Source: Spirochaetaceae bacterium
GTDB lineage: Bacteria > Spirochaetota > Spirochaetia > B11-G9
Length of the DNA: 33,277 nt
NCBI GenBank assembly: GCA_030638735.1
Contig: DAOWEB010000368.1
Location: 1 to 33,277, forward strand
Direction: 5' to 3'
A program made the position numbers and the translations under genes. The stretch's first letter is position 1. Each line of letters begins with the position of its first letter. Shown here in pieces: positions 24,114 through 30,461 of this stretch. The notes beneath the pieces are model-generated. The model searched no databases. It was not told the origin of the DNA and saw only the letters and a list, made by a program, of their open reading frames with translations.

Positions 24114-25094
24114 ATGAAATCTCCTCTTTTCCATTCTATTAAAATAGGAAATGTAACAATCCCGGGGAATTTATTCCTTGCCCCCCTTGCCGGGTTTACA
24201 GATAAGGCCTTTCGATCAATCTGTATTGACCGGGGAGCTTCATTTACATACAGTGAAATGGTATCTGCAGAAGCTCTTGCCAGAGATAGTGAGAAAACCA
24301 GAAAACTAATGGAAAGAGCAGAAAATGAAAACCTTCTGGGAATCCAAATTTTTCTACCAAACGCAGATACTGCAAAACGTGCTGTTCCGGAACTACTTAA
24401 AGCCAACCCCACTGTTATTGATATAAACTGCGGTTGCCCTGTACCCAAAGTGGTAAAAAATGGCGCCGGTTCAGCACTAATGAAAAAACCGGAGATAATT
24501 GAAGAAATAATAAAAACAATATCCGGAGAAACTGATATCCCTGTAACAGTAAAATTCCGTACAGGATGGGATTTAAACTCTATTAATTATCTAAGCTTTG
24601 CAGAAGCAGCAGTCAGGGGAGGTGCAAGCTTACTCACAATGCATGGTCGAACACGAAGTCAGGGCTATAGTGGTGAAGCCGACTGGGAATCCATTAAAAA
24701 ACTAAAATCAGAATTTGATGTACCTGTAATTGGTTCCGGAAATATATTCTCTGCAGAAGATGCTAAAAGAATGCTGGAAACAACTGGAGTTGATGGTGTT
24801 CTTTTTGCCAGAGGCGCTATGGGCAATCCCTTCATTTTTGAAAGAACAAAAAATCTGCTTATGGGAAATGACTCCCCCTCACCAAACAGTATGGATGTTA
24901 AAATAAAAACAGCCTGGGAACATCTATCTCTGGCGGTCCACTATAAAGGAGAACAAACTGCGTGCAGAGAAATGAAAAAACAGCTATGCAGTTACACAAA
25001 AGGAGAAAAAGGTTCTGCAGCTCTGCGAAACAGAATTGTCAGGGCAGAAACCCTGGAAGAATATAGAGAAATTTTTAAAGAATATCTTTTATAG
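24114..25094 (+). CDS. dus: tRNA-dihydrouridine synthase (DusB-like)
   Basis: An FMN enzyme that reduces uridines in tRNA. The 326-residue protein has LAPLAGFTDKAFR at the N-terminus, the NCGCPVPKVVKNGAGSALM motif with catalytic cysteine C108, KFRTGW, TMHGRTRSQGYSGEADW and GSGNIFSAEDA for FMN phosphate binding. The short C-terminal helical domain follows. The motifs fit the bacterial DusB group; the exact tRNA position cannot be read from the sequence. It is the last plus-strand gene and converges on rlmB across a repeat-containing gap. Confidence 0.92.
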   Translation: MKSPLFHSIKIGNVTIPGNLFLAPLAGFTDKAFRSICIDRGASFTYSEMVSAEALARDSEKTRKLMERAENENLLGIQIFLPNADTAKRAVPELLKANPTVIDINCGCPVPKVVKNGAGSALMKKPEIIEEIIKTISGETDIPVTVKFRTGWDLNSINYLSFAEAAVRGGASLLTMHGRTRSQGYSGEADWESIKKLKSEFDVPVIGSGNIFSAEDAKRMLETTGVDGVLFARGAMGNPFIFERTKNLLMGNDSPSPNSMDVKIKTAWEHLSLAVHYKGEQTACREMKKQLCSYTKGEKGSAALRNRIVRAETLEEYREIFKEYLL

Positions 25095-25100
25095 AATCAA

Positions 25101-25251
25101 TATGATGCAAACATAACAGATATTAAATATAAATTCATTCTGATTCCAGAATCACATCTGTACGGAACGCAGATCTGTGTTCCCAACATTATGATGCATA
25201 CATAACAGATATTAAAAATAAATACAATCCGATTCAATCCATCACAAATGT
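25101..25251. repeat. Direct duplication of about 60 bp in the dus-rlmB gap
   Basis: Copy 1 (about 25101-25161) and copy 2 (about 25190-25251) share tatgatgca, acataacagatatta and gattc in the same order, with scattered substitutions. The best-matched 47 bp agree at about 40 positions. The palindrome at 25160-25187 lies between the copies. The gap separates two converging genes. The copies have diverged, so the duplication is not recent. Confidence 0.8.
25160..25187. repeat. 28-bp palindrome between the two duplicated copies
   Basis: ggaacgcaga-tctgtgttcc (25164-25183) is an inverted repeat of 10 pairs with one G-U. It sits within a 28-bp element with gta...aac ends. Same architecture as the elements at 13054 and 30432. 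Noncoding, 65 nt from each flanking stop codon. Confidence 0.8.
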
Positions 25252-25252
25252 A

Positions 25253-26020
25253 TTAGGAAAAATCCTGCTGACGCCTGATTTCATACATCATAATACCGGC
25301 AGCCACAGAAACATTCAGAGAATCAACATGACCTTTTGCTGGAATAGATATTAGATTATCACATTTTGTTCTGGTTAATTCACGCAGACCTTTACCTTCA
25401 GATCCCATTACAAGAACAACCCTGCCTGTAAGATTTGTTGTATTAATACTTGTACCATTCATATCAGCTCCATAGATCCAGAATCCAGCTTTTTTAAGCT
25501 GATCCATAGCCCTGCTGATATTTGTCACCACATTAATATTAACATAATTATCAGCACCAGCTGATGTCTTCGAGACAGTTGCATTGTCCTTAGCACTGTT
25601 TCTTGAAGGAATAAGAACCATATCAGCATAAAACTGATCAGAACTTCGTATAATTGCTCCAAGATTATGAGGATCAGTAACTCCATCCAGAATTATTACA
25701 AAAGCATTATCTGAATTCAGATTATCAAGATAGGTATCAAGGTCAGTATGGTTTTTTCTACCAGAACCTCCACCTTTTTTATTTTTTGAAACAGATCCGG
25801 ATGAACCAACAAAAACTATTCCTCTATGACTGGTGTCTTCTATTATTTTTGAGATTTCTACTTCAGATACCTTCAAAGTCCGGTATCCCTGTTTTTTTGC
25901 CAGATCAAGTATAACAGCACTTCTTTTGGATATTTTAGAATAGTAAATAATTCCATCAGATTTTTTCTTTTTAAGTAGCTCTTCAATACTATGAAATCCT
26001 GTATAAACTGTACCTTTCAA
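25253..26020 (-). CDS. rlmB: 23S rRNA 2'-O-ribose methyltransferase, RlmB/TrmH (SpoU) family
   Basis: A SAM-dependent SPOUT enzyme. The 255-residue protein has an N-terminal L30e-like RNA-binding domain (TVYTGFHSIEELLK...RGIVFVG). A Lys/Gly-rich linker follows, then the trefoil-knot motifs ILDGVTDPHNLGAIIRSS, LVMGSEGKGLRELT and SIPAKGHVDSLNVSVAAGIMMYE. The N-terminal domain makes RlmB (Gm2251-type) more likely than TrmH, but the target site is inferred. Its ATG overlaps the upstream gene by 4 bp (ATGA). Confidence 0.9.
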   Translation of the reverse strand: MKGTVYTGFHSIEELLKKKKSDGIIYYSKISKRSAVILDLAKKQGYRTLKVSEVEISKIIEDTSHRGIVFVGSSGSVSKNKKGGGSGRKNHTDLDTYLDNLNSDNAFVIILDGVTDPHNLGAIIRSSDQFYADMVLIPSRNSAKDNATVSKTSAGADNYVNINVVTNISRAMDQLKKAGFWIYGADMNGTSINTTNLTGRVVLVMGSEGKGLRELTRTKCDNLISIPAKGHVDSLNVSVAAGIMMYEIRRQQDFS

Positions 26021-26472
26021 CTTGTCTCATCTCCACCAAACATTTTAACCTTATCAATATCACCATTAAAATCTATGTCCTGCTCATATTTTTCTATCAT
26101 TGTCCCATCTAATATATAGACCCATATATCTATTTTCATATCAAAATTTGAATCAACCTCTCTTCTGACTATTATTCCATCAGAATAGAAATAAAGATCA
26201 TCCATTTCACCATCATGATTAAAATCCATTAATTCCAAAATCTTGTCACCATCAGAATTTGTTCTAATAAAATAATCTATATTCCCATCATTATTAGAAT
26301 CATATTCCTCTATAAAGGTACCTTCCATAGTTTTATCAAGCTCTAATAAAATATCAGTCACTTTTATTATTCGATCCATAGAAAAAAGGGTTCCGGAAGC
26401 TGTAAACAGTAAAAAAAACAGCATAAAGTATTTAAATTGATTCATCTTTTTACTATCGGATAAGAAGCCCAT
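26017..26472 (-). CDS. Small secreted protein with Asp-rich calcium-binding-like repeats
   Basis: I prefer the ATG at 26472 (an AAGGGA ribosome-binding site upstream) over the TTG at 26493; the ATG at 26445 is an alternative. The product is about 151 residues with a signal sequence (FKYFMLFFLLFTASGTLFS). Four or more short repeats follow: DSNNDGNIDY, DFNHDGEMDD, DSNFDMKIDI, DIDFNGDIDK. They resemble the EF-hand/dockerin-like D-x-N-x-D-G-x-x-D loops that bind calcium. No known family is recognised. It begins right after the dnaJ terminator, its binding site lies in the terminator stem, and it is coupled to rlmB. Likely a periplasmic or surface protein. Confidence 0.7.
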   Translation of the reverse strand: MGFLSDSKKMNQFKYFMLFFLLFTASGTLFSMDRIIKVTDILLELDKTMEGTFIEEYDSNNDGNIDYFIRTNSDGDKILELMDFNHDGEMDDLYFYSDGIIVRREVDSNFDMKIDIWVYILDGTMIEKYEQDIDFNGDIDKVKMFGGDETS

Positions 26473-26512
26473 AAAAAAAAGTCCCTTATACAATTTAATA
26501 TGCCAAGGGACT
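26473..26512 (-). terminator. Intrinsic terminator after dnaJ, overlapping the next gene's ribosome-binding site
   Basis: On the minus strand AGTCCCTT (26505-26512) and AAGGGACT (26480-26487) form an 8-bp stem, followed by a run of T residues. The hairpin begins 5 nt after the dnaJ stop. The AAGGGA in the 3' arm is the likely ribosome-binding site for the ATG at 26472. Confidence 0.75.
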
Positions 26513-26517
26513 CTAAT

Positions 26518-27651
26518 TTATCTCAACTCTGACAGAGGAATAGGTTCAGGGTTGTCACTCCCTTTTTCCAGCTCAGATAGTTCCTTTAACAATGATTTTG
26601 CTTTACCGCTCAATTTAACAGGAATATTTACTCTGATTTTAATATACATATCACCCCGTCTGCCGGCATTGTGAAGATACGGAATACCCTCACCTCTAAG
26701 ACGCAATATTTTATCATTCTGAGTTCCTGCAGGAATCTTAAGCTTAGCTTTTTTATCATCCAGTGTTTTCACCATCAGATCAGATCCCAGAGAAGCCTGT
26801 GTCATTGAAATCGGTATAACACAATAAACATCTGCTCCATCACGTTCAAAGTATTTATGTGGAGTAACAGTAATATATACATATAAATCTCCTGTTAATC
26901 CACCATTGGGACTGGCATTACCCTGACCGGGAATATTTATTCTTTTACCGGATTCAATACCAGCAGGAATAGTGACCTTAATCTTTTGGCTCTTCTGGAC
27001 TACTCCAGCACCACGGCAACTCTTACAAGGATTCTCAATTACATAACCATCACCATTACAGGTGGGACAGGCAGAGGCTATAGAAAAGAACCCGGAACTG
27101 CGTCTTACCTGGCCGCTGCCGCCGCAGGTAGGGCACATTTTCCTGCCGCCACCGGATTCTGCACCGGTTCCATTACAGGGAGAACATTCAATATGCCTGT
27201 TATAAGTTATTTGAACTTTCGTTCCAAAAACAGCATCCTTAAAAGGAATATTAAGGTTGTATCTTAGATCAGAACCTCTTGGTTGTGCAGAACGGCCACT
27301 GTGACCACTGCGACGACCTCCGCCGCCACCAAAGAACGAATCAAAAATACCACCAAAGTCACCAAAGATATCCTCAAAGTCTCTATACACTGTGGAATAA
27401 TCATGCCCCTGACCACCAGTCATGCCTTCTACACCGGCAAATCCATACTGATCATAGACTTGTTTCTTCTTTGCATCACTTAGAACTTCATAGGCTTCTG
27501 TGCCCTCTTTGAATTTCTCTTCAGCGCTCTTATCACCCTGATTTTTATCAGGGTGATATTTAATTGCAAGCTTTCTATATGCTTTTTTTACTTCATCTGC
27601 CGAGGCATCTTTAGATACTCCAAGCACTTCATAATAATCACGTTTTGCCAA
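26518..27651 (-). CDS. dnaJ: Chaperone protein DnaJ (type I)
   Basis: The Hsp40 co-chaperone that stimulates DnaK's ATPase. The 377-residue protein has the J-domain with HPD at 33-35, a Gly/Phe-rich segment with GG runs, four zinc-binding CxxCxGxG modules ([32 protein letters not shown]) and the C-terminal substrate domains. It starts 20 nt after dnaK. A terminator lies just downstream. The full zinc module marks it as a true DnaJ rather than a J-domain-only protein. Confidence 0.97.
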   Translation of the reverse strand: MAKRDYYEVLGVSKDASADEVKKAYRKLAIKYHPDKNQGDKSAEEKFKEGTEAYEVLSDAKKKQVYDQYGFAGVEGMTGGQGHDYSTVYRDFEDIFGDFGGIFDSFFGGGGGRRSGHSGRSAQPRGSDLRYNLNIPFKDAVFGTKVQITYNRHIECSPCNGTGAESGGGRKMCPTCGGSGQVRRSSGFFSIASACPTCNGDGYVIENPCKSCRGAGVVQKSQKIKVTIPAGIESGKRINIPGQGNASPNGGLTGDLYVYITVTPHKYFERDGADVYCVIPISMTQASLGSDLMVKTLDDKKAKLKIPAGTQNDKILRLRGEGIPYLHNAGRRGDMYIKIRVNIPVKLSGKAKSLLKELSELEKGSDNPEPIPLSELR

Positions 27652-27671
27652 ACCAAAAACTCTCTATCTAA

Positions 27672-29624
27672 TTATTTGTCTGAATCTTCATCATCGATTA
27701 CTTCATAATCGATATCCTCAACAGTTCCACTACCGGACTGTGTTTCTTCACTATCCTGAGCGCCCCCGGCAGCACCGGTTGATGCTCCATCTGCTCCAGC
27801 TTCAGGACCAGCTGCATTTGCCTCTGTGCTCTTATAAATCTCTTCTGCCAATTTATGAGCTGTCTGTTTTAATTCTTCAGATTTAGACTTAATTTGTTCA
27901 ATATCACCAGCCTCAAGAGCTTTTTTCAAAACTTCTACACCTGCTTCTATAGCAGATTTGTCTTCTGCTGAGACTTTATCACCAAAATCTGTAAGAGATT
28001 TTTCAGTTGAATATATAAGAGAATCAGCCTCATTCCTAACTTCTACCTTTTCTCTCTCCTTGCGGTCTTCTTCTGCATGAAGCTCAGAATCCTTTACCAT
28101 TTTTTCAATTTCTTCATCAGAAAGTCCGGAGGAGGATTCAATTCTAATTTTCTGTTCTTTACCTGTTCCAAGATCTTTAGCAGATACATGTACTATACCA
28201 TTTGCATCTATATCAAAGGTAACCTCTATTTGAGGAACACCTCTTGGTGCAGCAGGGATACCTACAAGATCAAATCTACCAAGAGCTCTGTTCTGAGAAG
28301 CCATTTCACGTTCACCCTGAAGAACACTTATAGAAACTGCTGTCTGATTATCTGCAGCAGTTGAAAAAGTCTGACTCTTTCGTGTTGGAATAGTAGTATT
28401 TCTTTCAATAAGTTTTGTAGATACACCACCTAATGTTTCAATACCAAGAGATAACGGTGTTACATCTAAAAGAAGAACATCCTTAACATCACCGCCAAGA
28501 ATACCTCCCTGAATAGCTGCACCCATTGCAACAACTTCATCAGGATTAACTCCCTTATGAGGTTCTTTCTGAAATAAACTCTTAACTAATTCCTGAACAG
28601 CAGGAATTCTCGTAGAACCACCTACCAAAATAACTTCATCAATATCTGCAGGTGTAAGTCCCGAATCCTTAAGAGCATTAAGACAAGGCTGTTTTGTTCC
28701 CTCTACAAGCTTATTTACCATCTGCTCAAATTTTGCTCTTGTAAGAGTATACTGAAGGTGTTTTGGCCCTGATGCATCAGCAGTTATAAAAGGAAGATTA
28801 ATTTCTGTTGAATGGGTACTTGAAAGTTCAATCTTAGCTTTTTCAGCGCCCTCTTTTAATCTCTGAAGAGCCATTCTGTCCTGAGAAAGATCAATTCCAA
28901 AATCTTTTTTAAAACTCTCTATTAACCATTCAATTATTCGCTGATCAAAATTATCACCACCAAGATGAGTATCTCCATTAGTAGCTTTTACTTCAAAAAC
29001 ACCGTCTCCAAGTTCAAGTATAGAGATATCAAAAGTTCCACCACCTAAGTCATAGACGGCTATTTTTTCCTCTTTTTTATCCTTATTAAAACCATAGGCA
29101 AGAGCTGCTGCTGTAGGTTCATTTACAATACGCTTTACTTCAAGACCTGCAATTTTACCTGCATCCTTTGTTGCCTGACGCTGGGCATCATTAAAATATG
29201 CAGGAACAGTTATTACAGCTTCTGTAACAGATTCACCAAGATAATCCTCTGCTGTTTTTTTCATTTTCTGCAATGTAGCTGCAGAAATTTCCTGAGGAGA
29301 AAAATCTTTTCCATGTATCTCCACATGAACTTCACCACCGGATCCTTCTTTAATTGTATAAGGAACCATCTTAATCTCATCCGGAACTTCAGAAAAACGA
29401 CGTCCCATAAATCTTTTAATCGAGTAAACAGTGTTCTCAGGATTAGTTACTATCTGATTTTTAGCAGGCTGACCAACAAGCCTGTCATCTTTTGCAGTAA
29501 AACCTATAATAGACGGAGTAGTTCTCTGTCCTTCAGCATTCTGAATTACAACAGGTTCGCCCCCTTCCATTACAGATACACATGAATTTGTTGTTCCAAG
29601 GTCAATCCCAATTATTCTTCCCAT
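27672..29624 (-). CDS. dnaK: Chaperone protein DnaK (Hsp70)
   Basis: The 650-residue chaperone has the N-terminal ATPase ([39 protein letters not shown]), the linker [19 protein letters not shown] and the substrate-binding domain. The C-terminal tail ends in an acidic [12 protein letters not shown]-like stretch. AGGAGAT precedes the ATG. It is the middle gene of grpE-dnaK-dnaJ. The Ala/Gly-rich tail ([18 protein letters not shown]) is typical of bacterial DnaK. No hrcA or CIRCE operator accompanies it in the window. Confidence 0.98.
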   Translation of the reverse strand: MGRIIGIDLGTTNSCVSVMEGGEPVVIQNAEGQRTTPSIIGFTAKDDRLVGQPAKNQIVTNPENTVYSIKRFMGRRFSEVPDEIKMVPYTIKEGSGGEVHVEIHGKDFSPQEISAATLQKMKKTAEDYLGESVTEAVITVPAYFNDAQRQATKDAGKIAGLEVKRIVNEPTAAALAYGFNKDKKEEKIAVYDLGGGTFDISILELGDGVFEVKATNGDTHLGGDNFDQRIIEWLIESFKKDFGIDLSQDRMALQRLKEGAEKAKIELSSTHSTEINLPFITADASGPKHLQYTLTRAKFEQMVNKLVEGTKQPCLNALKDSGLTPADIDEVILVGGSTRIPAVQELVKSLFQKEPHKGVNPDEVVAMGAAIQGGILGGDVKDVLLLDVTPLSLGIETLGGVSTKLIERNTTIPTRKSQTFSTAADNQTAVSISVLQGEREMASQNRALGRFDLVGIPAAPRGVPQIEVTFDIDANGIVHVSAKDLGTGKEQKIRIESSSGLSDEEIEKMVKDSELHAEEDRKEREKVEVRNEADSLIYSTEKSLTDFGDKVSAEDKSAIEAGVEVLKKALEAGDIEQIKSKSEELKQTAHKLAEEIYKSTEANAAGPEAGADGASTGAAGGAQDSEETQSGSGTVEDIDYEVIDDEDSDK

Positions 29625-29679
29625 TATTTTATCTCCTAAATCATATTACAAATATTATTACACATGGACACTACCATGA

Positions 29680-30312
29680 TTATTTATCATTCACTGTTTC
29701 AGCTTCGGGGCTGAGTACTTTAGGCATAGCCACCTTTACCTTTGCAGGCCGCAGCACCCTGTCATGAAGAATATATCCACTCTGATAATCCTCAATAACG
29801 GTCTGCATGTCATATTCAGAACTTTCTTCCATCCCAAGAGCCTCATGCTTCTGAGGATCAAATTCCTCACCAACAGCAACCATTCTTTTTAAACTCCAGT
29901 TCCTATCAAGCATACTTACAAACTGTTTCTCAATAAGTTCAATACCGGAATGAAAGCTCTCTGCATCAGTAGAGTCCTGAGATGATTTAATTGCTCTTTC
30001 AAAATCATCAATAATAGTTATTAAATCCAACAATAAATTGGAATTACCATACTTAATTGAATCCTCTTTCTCTCTGAGTATACGTTTTCTATAATTATCA
30101 GATTCTGCCTGTTTTCTTAAAATCTGGTCTTTTAAAGAACTATTTTCATTTTCCAGTGATGTAATTATATCCTTATTCTTTTCTTCTTCAGTCTTCTTTA
30201 CTTCTTCTTCACTGATATTATCCTCAGCAATAGTAAGTTCTTCTACAGAGTCCTTTCCCACCATATCTTCCTGTGGAATTTCCTCTTTCTCCTCTTTTTG
30301 CTTCTTAGACAT
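29680..30312 (-). CDS. grpE: Nucleotide exchange factor GrpE
   Basis: Releases ADP from DnaK. The 210-residue protein has an acidic, charged N-terminal tail, a long coiled coil (about 50-110: ITSLENENSSLKDQILRKQAESDNYRKRI), and the C-terminal domain with GEEFDPQKHEALGMEES and the ending GYILHDRVLRPAKVKVA. GAGGG precedes the ATG. It starts the chaperone operon and has a strong promoter upstream. Confidence 0.95.
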   Translation of the reverse strand: MSKKQKEEKEEIPQEDMVGKDSVEELTIAEDNISEEEVKKTEEEKNKDIITSLENENSSLKDQILRKQAESDNYRKRILREKEDSIKYGNSNLLLDLITIIDDFERAIKSSQDSTDAESFHSGIELIEKQFVSMLDRNWSLKRMVAVGEEFDPQKHEALGMEESSEYDMQTVIEDYQSGYILHDRVLRPAKVKVAMPKVLSPEAETVNDK

Positions 30313-30370
30313 ACCACCCTCGTTAAGTTAATTGTAATTGTTGATATTTTATTGATTTATCGTATGCCAT

Positions 30371-30399
30371 AAAATACTAATCAACGTGGGAAGGGTCAA
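30371..30399 (-). promoter_or_regulatory. Strong candidate sigma-70 promoter for grpE-dnaK-dnaJ
   Basis: On the minus strand TTGACC, 17 nt, TATTTT, giving a leader of about 50 nt before grpE. No CIRCE inverted repeat (TTAGCACTC-N9-GAGTGCTAA) is present, so HrcA control is not supported by this sequence. Confidence 0.65.
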
Positions 30400-30431
30400 G
30401 CTTTTTAGTTAAAAAATGTATTGATTGTAGA

Positions 30432-30459
30432 GTAGAGACGTTGCATGCAACGTCTCTAC
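30432..30459. repeat. 28-bp perfect palindrome after the SpiroCoCo gene
   Basis: gtagagacgttgca (30432-30445) is followed immediately by its exact reverse complement (30446-30459), ending 2 nt beyond the stop codon (30462). No T-run follows. The GTAG/CTAC ends match the element at 13054, but the central words differ. Confidence 0.95.
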
Positions 30460-30461
30460 AG

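Noticed and set aside
26986-27512. Plus-strand ORFs opposite dnaJ
   Set aside because: Shadows of the Gly-rich and zinc-module codons of dnaJ.
29625-29679. Small hairpin catgg-tagtgt-ccatg between grpE and dnaK
   Set aside because: Only 5 pairs and no T-run; too weak to call as an attenuator or processing site.
30313-30431. Possible CIRCE operator upstream of grpE
   Set aside because: No TTAGCACTC-N9-GAGTGCTAA-like inverted repeat is present.
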